Below are positions 16,166-23,274 of a stretch of DNA of 40,635 nt, one piece after another; position 1 is the first letter of the stretch, and every line of letters begins with the position of its first letter. Below the pieces are notes generated by a model. The model did not search any database. It was not told where the DNA came from and saw only the letters and a list, made by a program, of their open reading frames with translations. The position numbers and the translations under genes were made by a program. This DNA is from an uncultured Hungatella sp. Its GTDB lineage: Bacteria > Bacillota > Clostridia > Lachnospirales > Lachnospiraceae. Location of the stretch: NCBI GenBank assembly GCA_910585645.1, contig CAJUFP010000035.1, positions 1-40,635 of the forward strand. The letters are read 5' to 3'.

Positions 16166-16223
16166 GGGCTTGGTGTCCTGGGAAATGCTCTTTAAAAAAC
16201 TGCAACGCCCAGTCTACGGATAG
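16140..16223 (+). pseudogene. Possible C-terminal gene fragment, unrecognised
   Basis: A plus-strand frame of 27 codons ends at TAG 16221-16223 and contains AYKGLVSWEMLFKKLQRPVY, which has ordinary protein composition. It sits exactly where the decayed lipoprotein gene loses its start. It may be the tail of a gene brought in by a rearrangement; I cannot name the family. Confidence 0.25.
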
Positions 16224-16305
16224 CCCATTGTCGGCTGCGTCACGGGGGCAAAACTGATAATGTAATGATGGCTCTTTACATCCTCCCGCTTTTGATTCTT
16301 ACCGC

Positions 16306-16353
16306 CAAAAACAATGGGCAGCAGGAGAATATACTGATTCCGCCGCCCATTGT
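16306..16353 (-). terminator. Terminator of the TipA-like regulator
   Basis: ACAATGGGC (16311-16319) pairs with GCCCATTGT (16345-16353). A TTTTT run follows leftwards (complement of 16307-16311). It lies about 30 bases past the regulator's stop. Confidence 0.65.
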
Positions 16354-16379
16354 AAATAGTTTGTTGTTATTTCGCCTTG

Positions 16380-17219
16380 TTATGCCCCATAATAATGCTG
16401 AATGGCATGAGCAACATATTCAGAGCAACCTTTTCCGAACCGGTTATCAGTTGCTTCTGCGAGTTTTTCGCCCTGCAAATATTCTTTTGCCAAATCAAGC
16501 AGGATATTTCTTGCATTATCAAGTGCAAACATTGTTTTGTAATTCTCTGCAAGCATTTCAACAGCAGAATGTGCCATATCCATATTACCAGTTTCTTTTG
16601 CAGTCATAAACTGCTTATAGATTCTGGCATTTTCATCTTGCTCCTGTTTTATTTCTTCGGTACTCCCGGTTGACTGCATGACTGCTTCCATTGCCTTTTC
16701 TTTGCTACCATACCACTTTAATAAATCTGCGGCAGCCTGCTCATTGGCAAAGCCTGAAGCTAAATGCTCTTTGTACTTTTCCATATCCCCGTATATCTGC
16801 ACCTGTTCATCAAGGCTTTCTTTTGACATACATTCCAAAGTATGATTTACCATTTTCTGTACTTCTTCATTGCTAAATGCTCCAAAACTCATAGTATTAA
16901 CTCCTTTTATTACGTCCGTTATTAACTCAATAACCCCATTTAACCGATTTCGTTTCCGCTCTAATAAAGATTTCTGAGCTAATAAAGCCTGTTCTTTATC
17001 ATAATTGGGGTTATCCATGATTTTTTTAATGTCTGTCAATGGAATTTCCAATTCTCTAAAGAACATAATTTCCTGCAACTTTTCTAATGCTTTGTTGTCA
17101 TAGAGCCGATAACCAGCTTCCGTTAATTCCGTTGGCTTTAATAAACCGATTTCGTCATAATATCTCAACGTCCTTATACTTACTCCGGTTATCTCTGACA
17201 CGTCCTTTACGGTTTTCAT
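16380..17219 (-). CDS. MerR family regulator with TipAS-type ligand domain
   Basis: The protein is about 279 residues from ATG 17219, which follows AAGGAGG; an upstream frame extension is not needed. Residues 1-70 form the MerR winged helix (VKDVSEITGVSIRTLRYYDE, then GLLKPTELTEAGYRLYD), and a coiled dimer helix runs to about 110. The C-terminal domain begins SFGAFSNEEVQ, contains WYGSKEKAMEAVMQ, and ends NRFGKGCSEYVAHAIQHYYG. It matches the TipAS domain that traps thiopeptides and other drugs in TipA. A 19-bp-spacer promoter with an internal dyad lies directly upstream, so autoactivation on ligand binding is expected. No obvious efflux or resistance target lies beside it. Confidence 0.9.
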   Translation of the reverse strand: MKTVKDVSEITGVSIRTLRYYDEIGLLKPTELTEAGYRLYDNKALEKLQEIMFFRELEIPLTDIKKIMDNPNYDKEQALLAQKSLLERKRNRLNGVIELITDVIKGVNTMSFGAFSNEEVQKMVNHTLECMSKESLDEQVQIYGDMEKYKEHLASGFANEQAAADLLKWYGSKEKAMEAVMQSTGSTEEIKQEQDENARIYKQFMTAKETGNMDMAHSAVEMLAENYKTMFALDNARNILLDLAKEYLQGEKLAEATDNRFGKGCSEYVAHAIQHYYGA

Positions 17220-17239
17220 TATTTCCTCCTTTTGGTTCA

Positions 17240-17270
17240 ATCGTAAACCGTTACGCTACGAGAGAGTCAA
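17240..17270 (-). promoter_or_regulatory. MerR-type promoter with 19-bp spacer
   Basis: On the minus strand TTGACT (17265-17270) and TACGAT (17240-17245) are separated by 19 bp, the over-long spacer that MerR proteins correct by DNA distortion. A CGTAA-N4-TTACG dyad (17242-17255) lies in the spacer and -10 region. Confidence 0.75.
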
Positions 17271-17272
17271 TA

Positions 17273-17392
17273 CTAAAAATAAAAAATTGTATATGAGCAT
17301 TCTCCCCAGTCATCTAACGTGACATCAAAGGATTGCTCCGGTATCATGTACTTATATATTTCATCTATTAGCTGTGGGCTTCTCTTTATCTG
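17273..17392 (-). pseudogene. Out-of-frame tail of the 142-residue membrane protein gene
   Basis: Beyond the stop of the gene at 17361-17789, a minus-strand frame of about 40 codons ends at TAG 17273-17275. It reads IDEIYKYMIPEQSFDVTLDD and then WGECSYTIFYF, which has convincing protein character. Removing one base near 17375 would join it to the upstream gene after DKEKP. It is either a frameshifted true C-terminus or the remnant of a deleted gene. Confidence 0.4.
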
Positions 17393-17789
17393 TTAATTGC
17401 TTTCTCTCTTTCTTACCATCAAAGTATAAAATAATCTGTTCATCGAACTGTTCATCTCCAGACAAAATAACTTCCACAGAATCCTCATGCCATGTAACCT
17501 TCCATATACTGCTGCGTATGTTCCTGCCATCATCCCGCAGTTCAAAGTCTGCTTTGGATACTCTGTTTTTTCCCTCATAAAGAACCAGCCTACCGGAGGC
17601 CGAACCAAACGGGAAATCAGCCTCTCCGACAGCCTGCAAAACCAGTTCATAAGTTCCATCTGGTGAAACAGACGTGTCTGCCTTTGTTATTTTGTAATCT
17701 GATACATAGGCAAAACTCCCCCAAAACACAACGATTATAATAAAGATAGCAGCCACAAAGCCTGATACAAACTTCATTGCCTTTTTCAT
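17361..17789 (-). CDS. Small membrane-anchored extracytoplasmic protein, possibly frameshifted
   Basis: The 142-residue protein starts with a basic stretch and one strong helix (about 7-30, FVSGFVAAIFIIIVVFWGSF). A predicted beta-rich outer domain follows, with SVSPDGTYELVLQAVGEAD and ASGRLVLYEGKNRVSKADF. The start follows a GAGGGGG/GGAG stretch. It is the last gene of the lipoprotein operon starting at 19801, only about 40 bases after its neighbour. Its reading frame ends just before an apparently coding tail in another frame (17273-17392), so the present stop may be the result of a one-base indel. The family is not recognised. Confidence 0.65.
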   Translation of the reverse strand: MKKAMKFVSGFVAAIFIIIVVFWGSFAYVSDYKITKADTSVSPDGTYELVLQAVGEADFPFGSASGRLVLYEGKNRVSKADFELRDDGRNIRSSIWKVTWHEDSVEVILSGDEQFDEQIILYFDGKKERKQLTDKEKPTANR

Positions 17790-17830
17790 TGCTCCATACC
17801 CCCTCTTTCAAGGTCAAACAATACCCATAA

Positions 17831-19069
17831 TTACTCTCTGACAATTCGGTATTGGTATTCCGGTATATTTGAAATCCCATCATCCAGAATTTTGTTTTCC
17901 AAATACTGAAAACCGCCATCTTCTGAAAACCGCACTGTAAGCTCATGCGTTATCACCGCATCATTACATAAAATCATGCTGCATACCGCATCCACAGTTA
18001 AAGTAACTGTCCCGTCTTCGTTTTCCTTAATATCCGTAACCTCTGGAAAAGACGTTCCAAAATAGGTAGGGGCATAATTGAAACAACCAAGTCTTACCCA
18101 AGCATAAGTCTGTTTTTCTTCATCAAATACCGCATAGCTTTGTATCTCCTCTGCCGTTACCGGAAGATATTCCATAATCAGGCGCTCAAACTCGTCTTTT
18201 GGTATCCCGTCCGGATAATCCTCCGAAGGAAACTGCTCCTGATATTTCATGGCATATAAATATTCATACATCCCATTATAATCTAAACGCTCCATATGGT
18301 CTGCATCCCAGTCAGAACATAAAAGATTATTTCCCTGATAAGCTAATCCAAGCACACATTTTTCCGACATTTCCCTGTTTTCTTCTGTAATAGGCTTTAC
18401 CCTGACCATACAGCTCCCATCCACTATTTCACTAACTTCTGGGTATTCCGGCACGCATAACTCATAGCAGAAATATCCTTTATCCGTAAACTTCCATTCT
18501 TTGATACGGGTATAGGAAATATAGGTTATCACAGGCTTATCATCACCCCATGCGGCTTTTGCAGATAAAACGTACATATCCTTTCCGTCGTAAGAATACT
18601 TATGTCTCCCGATACCGCCGTCTGAATGTATCTCATAAACAACTGCCGAGCCTCCTCTGCCTGCTATGGCAGCATTTAAAAAATCTTCCAGTTTCATGTA
18701 GTTTTCCATGTTAGAATATATTTCCGTTATTGTGACCGGGCATCCGGTGGCTTTCAACTTCTCCACCATCTGATCTATGACTTCATCTGCAATGACAACA
18801 TTGGACGCACTGCCTTTATCCGCATTTTTATATAGCTCCAATATAAGCCCCATCATTTCTTTGCAATCTTCTTCCGCTTCTGCCCTTTGCCTTGCATCTA
18901 TTGGAAGATCATAGCCCTTTTCTATCTGCCTGTCTGTACTTTCTGCGTATTCCTTTTCACCGTCTTTTTCAGCAAACTCGCTTTTCATACTTTTCCTGTT
19001 ATGATTACAGGCGCATAACAAAACACTGCACATCAGCATGATAATCGGCAATATCCTCTTTTTCTTCAT
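17831..19069 (-). CDS. Lipoprotein, paralogue C of the three-member envelope family
   Basis: The 412-residue protein has a clear lipoprotein signal (ILPIIMLMCSVLLCACNHN, lipobox LCAC). Its body aligns with the proteins at 8214-9461 and 6945-8213: LLCSDWDADHMERLDYNGM, IPKDEFERLIMEYLPVTAEE, and the C-terminal ENEDGTVTLTVDAVC with SEDGGFQYLENKI. GAGGTG precedes the ATG at 7 bases. It sits between a second lipoprotein and a small membrane protein in one operon. The three copies lie in two operons about 8 kb apart with different partners. Function is unknown; surface exposure is inferred. It probably belongs to the DUF6070 group (from memory). Confidence 0.8.
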   Translation of the reverse strand: MKKKRILPIIMLMCSVLLCACNHNRKSMKSEFAEKDGEKEYAESTDRQIEKGYDLPIDARQRAEAEEDCKEMMGLILELYKNADKGSASNVVIADEVIDQMVEKLKATGCPVTITEIYSNMENYMKLEDFLNAAIAGRGGSAVVYEIHSDGGIGRHKYSYDGKDMYVLSAKAAWGDDKPVITYISYTRIKEWKFTDKGYFCYELCVPEYPEVSEIVDGSCMVRVKPITEENREMSEKCVLGLAYQGNNLLCSDWDADHMERLDYNGMYEYLYAMKYQEQFPSEDYPDGIPKDEFERLIMEYLPVTAEEIQSYAVFDEEKQTYAWVRLGCFNYAPTYFGTSFPEVTDIKENEDGTVTLTVDAVCSMILCNDAVITHELTVRFSEDGGFQYLENKILDDGISNIPEYQYRIVRE

Positions 19070-19111
19070 AATCGCACCTCAAATCTTTGCCCCCTCTGTA
19101 CGCCCGGCGCA

Positions 19112-19801
19112 TCACCACTCTATTGTGCTAAAATCCAAATCGTCAATCAGAATATATTCATCTTCTTTCTGGAAAGCATCTATTACAAGAGCTGTGACGA
19201 TTCCATCCTCTTTTTTTATCCTGCTGCGGGGAATGGAACTATCCCTTGACAATCCCACTAAGTCAAACTGCTTTTTAAATTCTTCTTCTGTAACCTCTTT
19301 TCCATTGATAACTGCCGTCTGCGGCTTATATTCATCATAAACCCCCGTTACATATTCTCCGTCATAGCAGGAAAGACAGACATAACAGCTCCCATCCGAA
19401 CCGCTATTTACAAGGATAATCGTATTTTCCCTGTAATACACTCCGCCAATATAACCCCAATCCTCTGGTTCATACAAATCTGCAATCTTTTTTGTCATGC
19501 CGTCCTCACAGGTAAATATTCCTATCGATACAGCATCCCCTATTATCAATTCAGGCACACCATCATCATTAAAATCGTGTATCCCTATATAACCAATGCA
19601 AATATCGCTGTTTGCCCAGTCAGGCTCCTGCCGGAAGATATATGGATCTGCTAAATAACTTTCCATGTTGCGGATAATCTCTTTATAGACATCTTCCCAT
19701 TCTGGTACGATATACTGATTTTCCTTTTCTTTTCCGCAGGAGCAGAACAGGGTAACACATAACAGCATAGGAATCATTAAAATAAATTTCTTCTTCCACA
19801 T
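19112..19801 (-). CDS. Lipoprotein with FG-GAP/VCBS-like repeat
   Basis: The 229-residue protein has a signal peptide and lipobox (MIPMLLCVTLFCSCGKEKEN). The segment YIGIHDFNDDGVPELIIGDA has the DxNxDGxxE calcium-type loop followed by a beta strand, typical of FG-GAP/VCBS propeller-like repeats. A second partial unit follows (GVYYRENTIILVNSGSDGSC). It is the first gene of a three-gene operon with a paralogue of the DUF6070-like lipoproteins. The promoter, two dyads upstream, indicates control by a dedicated repressor. The ribosome site is weak (GGGGCATTGGG). Carbohydrate or peptide binding at the cell surface is a guess. Confidence 0.75.
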   Translation of the reverse strand: MWKKKFILMIPMLLCVTLFCSCGKEKENQYIVPEWEDVYKEIIRNMESYLADPYIFRQEPDWANSDICIGYIGIHDFNDDGVPELIIGDAVSIGIFTCEDGMTKKIADLYEPEDWGYIGGVYYRENTIILVNSGSDGSCYVCLSCYDGEYVTGVYDEYKPQTAVINGKEVTEEEFKKQFDLVGLSRDSSIPRSRIKKEDGIVTALVIDAFQKEDEYILIDDLDFSTIEW

Positions 19802-19881
19802 CCCAATGCCCCTACTAATACGATGTTTGTTTCACACGATTCTTCATTTATTCTCTTTCTAATCTCCATTGTTTCTAATTC

Positions 19882-19934
19882 TTACATCAGTAAGATTTGT
19901 TTTAAATATTACAAAAGTAAGATTTTAAAGTCAA
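19882..19934 (-). promoter_or_regulatory. Lipoprotein-operon promoter with twin TTAC-N4-GTAA operators
   Basis: On the minus strand TTGACT (19929-19934), a 17-bp spacer and TAATAT (19906-19911) give a near-consensus promoter. One dyad, TTAC-N4-GTAA at 19909-19920, occupies the spacer next to the -10. The second, at 19882-19893, covers the transcription start region. Read on the minus strand, the sites share AATCTTACTNNTGTAA. This is the layout of a repressed promoter. Confidence 0.65.
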
Positions 19935-20085
19935 GTAGATTATGTGCTGCTTATGATAATCTCACCACTTCCATAATCAATGGTTGATTCCGTTTTTTTT
20001 TAGACTATCCATAGGATCATACCGACTTCTTCAGGGTAATAGCAGGACTTTCACAATTCGCAAAGAATTTAAAATATGCTGAGTG

Positions 20086-20114
20086 TAAAACCGGCAGCTT
20101 TAAAAACTGCCGGT
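20086..20114 (-). terminator. Terminator at the end of the leftward element genes
   Basis: ACCGGCAG (20090-20097) pairs with CTGCCGGT (20107-20114). TTTTA follows on the minus strand. It lies about 100 bases past the stop at 20217. Confidence 0.6.
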
Positions 20115-20146
20115 AAGGAAAATATATAAACTTACACATTTTACTT

Positions 20147-20179
20147 GACAAACCCGGACTTTCCCAAGAAAGGCTTGTC
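20147..20179. repeat. Nested inverted repeat near the element edge
   Basis: GACAA (20147-20151) pairs with TTGTC (20175-20179), and inside it CTTTC (20159-20163) pairs with GAAAG (20168-20172) around a CCAA loop. It could be a recombination or regulatory site; no evidence decides. Confidence 0.3.
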
Positions 20180-20216
20180 GAAACCCTGAATACACCTTCC
20201 CAGTCTCACATTCAAT

Positions 20217-20555
20217 CTAATGCACATCCATCTTCTCTACCCACTTCAACCCCTCGTTCTCCTTCAGAAGCCCCATATGATACAATACCTGCACACAATC
20301 TACATATCCCTGGATATAGGCCCTTCTCTCCTGAACAGACGCAAAGTCCTCCAGGCAGTCTTTCATTCTTTTCGCCTGATTCTGCTGTTCTGCAGATAAG
20401 GTTTTTAAAAATTCTTCCCACTCCGGCTCGGTTTCTTTCCAGGCAGTCAGCGCCTCTTCATACTCCGGAGTGCGGATATAACTTTCCCTGTTCACATTCT
20501 CCCCGTTTAAGTTGCCCAGGAACTCAGCCATTTTCACCCACATATCATTTGACAT
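20217..20555 (-). CDS. Small helical protein of mobile-element type (DUF6809/DUF6664-like)
   Basis: The protein has about 112 residues and is acidic, all-helical and soluble. The closing YIQGYVDCVQVLYHMGLLK resembles small DUF proteins common on Clostridial conjugative elements (DUF6809 or DUF6664; the name is from memory and uncertain). The ATG at 20561 is too close to AAGGAG; the ATG two codons later (20555) has proper spacing. It is divergent from the XRE regulator at 20722, and its TTGAGA-18-TATAAT promoter carries a TGAGA/TCTCA dyad that the regulator may bind. Confidence 0.6.
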   Translation of the reverse strand: MSNDMWVKMAEFLGNLNGENVNRESYIRTPEYEEALTAWKETEPEWEEFLKTLSAEQQNQAKRMKDCLEDFASVQERRAYIQGYVDCVQVLYHMGLLKENEGLKWVEKMDVH

Positions 20556-20625
20556 TTTCATTTCTCCTTCCGCATTCTTAATTTCAATTCCTGCATTTCC
20601 CGTATATTCCTATCTCCTAAAGCAC

Positions 20626-20655
20626 ATTATATATGTTATGAGAGAACTTTCTCAA
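20626..20655 (-). promoter_or_regulatory. Leftward promoter with dyad between the XRE gene and its neighbour
   Basis: TTGAGA (20650-20655) and TATAAT (20626-20631) on the minus strand are 18 bp apart. A TGAGA-N6-TCTCA dyad (about 20639-20654) overlaps the -35, a likely XRE operator. Confidence 0.5.
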
Positions 20656-20721
20656 CCATAATCGCTTAATTATTGAAACTATAGCAGATAAAATTAAGCC
20701 ATTCTACTTGGAGGTGAACGG

Positions 20722-21063
20722 ATGGATGACTTATTAAAACAGATTGGAAACCGGATACTGCATCGCAGGAAGCAGCTGCGCATGACACAGGAAGAACTGT
20801 CTGAAAAGGCAGGTATCACCCCCCAGACTGTTTCTTCCGCAGAACTTGGCAAAAAGGCGCTGCGCCCGGAAAATATCATCCGGGTCTGTTCCGCACTGGA
20901 TATCAGCACCGATTACCTGCTTCTCGGAGAAGTGAATGCCAGCGACCACTGGACCCTGATTTCCAGAATCTCAAATCTGCATCCCGCACAATACCGTCAT
21001 CTCGAAGATATTATCAACAGCTTTATCTCCGCCTTGGAGGTACGGGAAACACAAAAAAAGTAA
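20722..21063 (+). CDS. XRE family helix-turn-helix regulator
   Basis: The 113-residue protein has a classical Cro/CI helix-turn-helix at about 8-62: IGNRILHRRKQLRMTQEELS, KAGITPQTVSSAELGKKALR, then ICSALDIS-type closing helices ending DYLLLG. A short C-terminal helical tail (about 75-113) probably dimerises. TGGAGGTGA precedes the ATG. It is the only plus-strand gene within the element core and sits at its left edge, opposite the partition operon. Such small XRE repressors commonly govern maintenance or transfer promoters on plasmids and integrative elements. Confidence 0.9.
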   Translation: MDDLLKQIGNRILHRRKQLRMTQEELSEKAGITPQTVSSAELGKKALRPENIIRVCSALDISTDYLLLGEVNASDHWTLISRISNLHPAQYRHLEDIINSFISALEVRETQKK

Positions 21064-21082
21064 ATAGTTCTCCCCATGTTAA

Positions 21083-21487
21083 TCAGCTACTCCGAAATGC
21101 TGACATGGTATCTGCAATCAGTGATCGTGTTGCCTGATCCATCTCTTTTGGCGGATACTCTCCATCCGGCTTCTTCTCCGGCTTGAAAGCGCCCTGTTTC
21201 CATATAGTTTCACTTTTTATCTCTGTTTTATCCTCTGTCTGCCTGACATTTTCCTTACGGCCCAGAATCTCTGCAACGATTTCTTCGATTGCCGCCCTGT
21301 CTACGGTCTGGAGAATGGCAATATCCGGTGTTTCCGGACAGTTGATATAGTGGAGAACCACATTCACAAGAAACTGTGCTTTGCTACGCGGCCCCTGTTT
21401 TTCCAGCAAACGTATCACAGCGTCATGGGCTGGATCATTTTCATTGAATTTGATGCTGAACCGTTCCCGGTTTTTTTTCTCACCCAT
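21083..21487 (-). CDS. parR: ParR-like centromere-binding partition protein
   Basis: The protein has about 134 residues from ATG 21487. The frame is open further upstream, but that part overlaps parM in another frame, and AGGTGA precedes 21487. The N-terminal RFSIKFNENDPAHDAVIRLL, then RSKAQFLVNVVLHYINC, resembles the ribbon-helix-helix of ParR/StbB proteins, which bind plasmid centromere repeats. The charged linker and C-terminal helix (KEMDQATRSLIADTMSAFRS) would contact the ParM filament. Its start lies 5 bases after the parM stop. Identification rests on the fold pattern and the ParM neighbour; primary sequence is poorly conserved in this group. Confidence 0.7.
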   Translation of the reverse strand: MGEKKNRERFSIKFNENDPAHDAVIRLLEKQGPRSKAQFLVNVVLHYINCPETPDIAILQTVDRAAIEEIVAEILGRKENVRQTEDKTEIKSETIWKQGAFKPEKKPDGEYPPKEMDQATRSLIADTMSAFRSS

Positions 21488-21491
21488 AGAC

Positions 21492-22406
21492 TCACCTGCC
21501 CGTTGTTTCCATCTTATAGAGAAATTCATAACCTTTTGCATTGGCATTGATATCCTCCACAAACAAAGGGTTTCCCACCTTCCCGGAAGCTTCAATCTGC
21601 CGACGCAGATGGATGGCGCCGCCGCCCACAAATACCACCATGCCGGACATTAGATCCAGCATGCGCTCCCGCAGGCTGTTTGCCAGGTCATTTACAAAAT
21701 CCTGCGCCAGCCTTTCCACAAGGGAGGATACTTTCGGGGCATAGGTGCTCTCACCGTCCTTTAAGATACCGTCAATATCCGTTTCTTCCAGCAGGATGTC
21801 AAATTCTGAATTGGCTTTTGTCCGAATCCGGTTATAGAGCAGGATCACTCCGTTTTCCAGGGAATCGCAGATACTCAGATCCGCCCGGCCAGAACGCATC
21901 ATCAGGTAGTCTGCCGTAAACCCGCCGATATCTATGATAAGAACCCTCGGCTTGTCCAGCAGCCTGTCCATCATGGTCACGGCCGCCGCAAAAGCCTGGG
22001 GATAGCAGCGCACATCCTCAATATAAATGGTGTACGGATTGTCACGATACTGGAAGTTTACAATACCCCTGCCTGAAAAATACCGTATAAAAGACTGGTT
22101 CTGCGCCCCGTAATGAGCCGGCGGAAGCCCCACGGCCAGAGACACATGCACCACTTCCTCCCCATATCCTCCTTTTAAATGGAGTTCCTCTGCGATACCG
22201 AATAAGGTCAGAATAAAAAAGCGGTCGTCCTCCGTCTTGTCCCTTTTATAAGGAATCCTCTGGTTTGACAACATGTAAAATCGATTCTGATATTCCAGAA
22301 TGTCGCTGCCAAAAGGCTTTGTGATGCTCTCCATCAGCCCGGACACGAAGGGCGGACAGTGGATCGTCTTCATCTGTTTGTTTCCATGGTCGATTGCAAT
22401 TAACAT
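21492..22406 (-). CDS. parM: ParM/StbA-like actin-fold partition ATPase
   Basis: This 304-residue actin/Hsp70-fold protein has the phosphate-1 loop IAIDHGNKQMK (residues 3-13), the phosphate-2 loop LIIDIGGFTADYLMM (about 156-170), and the adenosine motif MVVFVGGGAIHL (about 258-269). ParM-type proteins form dynamic filaments that push plasmid copies apart, with ParR bound to the centromere. AAAGGAGAT precedes the ATG. A Firmicute ParM/AlfA-like relative is the best reading. Its presence suggests the element exists, at least part of the time, as an extrachromosomal circle. Confidence 0.88.
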   Translation of the reverse strand: MLIAIDHGNKQMKTIHCPPFVSGLMESITKPFGSDILEYQNRFYMLSNQRIPYKRDKTEDDRFFILTLFGIAEELHLKGGYGEEVVHVSLAVGLPPAHYGAQNQSFIRYFSGRGIVNFQYRDNPYTIYIEDVRCYPQAFAAAVTMMDRLLDKPRVLIIDIGGFTADYLMMRSGRADLSICDSLENGVILLYNRIRTKANSEFDILLEETDIDGILKDGESTYAPKVSSLVERLAQDFVNDLANSLRERMLDLMSGMVVFVGGGAIHLRRQIEASGKVGNPLFVEDINANAKGYEFLYKMETTGR

Positions 22407-22552
22407 AGTTTTCCATCTCCTTTTTTCCTTTATACTTATTCTTTACGCATTGAATACGTCTTTTTTCAACAAAAAAATAAAAAACAGGACCGACAGCGTA
22501 TGTTTCTGCCGAATCCTGTTTTTTTACACCTTAACTTGTCCTGCCCTTCGGG
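22407..22552. other. parM upstream region, possible centromere
   Basis: This 146-bp stretch has no gene. It holds a terminator hairpin (22481-22522) and, near parM, an imperfect dyad reading ACGTATTCAATGCGT on the minus strand (about 22446-22460). ParR sites usually lie in this position, but I see no clear array of repeats. Confidence 0.3.
22481..22522 (-). terminator. Terminator hairpin ahead of parM
   Basis: AAAACAGGA (22481-22489) pairs with TCCTGTTTT (22514-22522), with a partly paired interior (CCGACAG with CTGCCG). A-rich and T-rich flanks make it effective on both strands. It ends transcripts coming from 23179. Confidence 0.7.
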
Positions 22553-23179
22553 TCAGGTATGTATCCCATAGTACGCCTTCTCCAGATTCTCCCGGCCGTG
22601 GAGGATAACACCTCCACACATGCCGTTCCCATAGGGCGTCTGCTCCTTGAAGAAAAAGCTGTACGGTTCAAAATCATCATACACCGTGATCTGCCTGCTG
22701 CCTTTCCATCTCAGGAAATGGTCTGCCAGGAACTTCCCCAGTTTTTTCCGCAATGCCTTCGTCTCTGCCACTGCTTTCAGATTTCTCCTGCTCTGAAACT
22801 CAAACTTTGGCCTGCCGTCTTCCTCTAAGGACAGTATCTTTATCTGCCTACCGTCCTCCCGGCTCTGCGTTATGGAACTTTTAAATTTCTCATAGGAAAG
22901 CCGGATCATTTCGGTCCTGCCGGACACCTTCCCTCCCCCTGCGTCACTGAGCCAGGTAAATTCTATTTCCAGAATCTCCGCCTGCTCGAAAGACTTCCGT
23001 AATGACACTTTTGCAAAGGAGCGGATATCGGATACCGTCATATATCTTCTTTCTTCCAGTTCCAGCAGTTCTTTCTCCGTAAAGACAAAACCCTGGGGAG
23101 AATGGTACTCTTTAGAGAGTGTCCGCAGGGTAACGCAGTCCTCGGATGTGGATAATTTTATCATCGTCCTGTTATTCAT
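22553..23179 (-). CDS. Element protein of unknown function
   Basis: The 208-residue protein starts at ATG 23179, with AAGGAGG seven bases upstream; the frame extends further but without support. It is soluble, basic and mixed alpha/beta. The middle reads LEIEFTWLSDAGGGKVSGRT, and the C-terminus YDDFEPYSFFFKEQTPYGNG, then GGVILHGRENLEKAYYGIHT. No family is recognised. It lies between the DNA ligase and the partition genes, and the 95-base gap to the ligase carries no terminator. Its position suggests a role in maintenance or replication of the element. Confidence 0.6.
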   Translation of the reverse strand: MNNRTMIKLSTSEDCVTLRTLSKEYHSPQGFVFTEKELLELEERRYMTVSDIRSFAKVSLRKSFEQAEILEIEFTWLSDAGGGKVSGRTEMIRLSYEKFKSSITQSREDGRQIKILSLEEDGRPKFEFQSRRNLKAVAETKALRKKLGKFLADHFLRWKGSRQITVYDDFEPYSFFFKEQTPYGNGMCGGVILHGRENLEKAYYGIHT

Positions 23180-23274
23180 CTCATAGCCTCCTTTCAGACA
23201 GGGGAGAGCCTGTTTCCTCTCCCCCGTATGCAAATGATTTACTTGTTTCTGGTTGCAATATATTAAGGCGTATT

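Larger units (their letters stand above)
19935..20216. other. Intergenic region between the patchwork and the mobile-element core
   Basis: No gene is seen in this 280-bp stretch. It contains a terminator-like hairpin at 20090-20114 and a nested hairpin at 20147-20179. Gene content changes here from envelope and regulator genes to mobile-element genes, so a junction is plausible, but I see no direct repeat that would prove an attachment site. Confidence 0.4.

Noticed and set aside
21488..21631. Longer parR start overlapping parM
   Set aside because: The extra residues are Trp/Arg-rich, out-of-frame parM sequence. A good ribosome site precedes ATG 21487.
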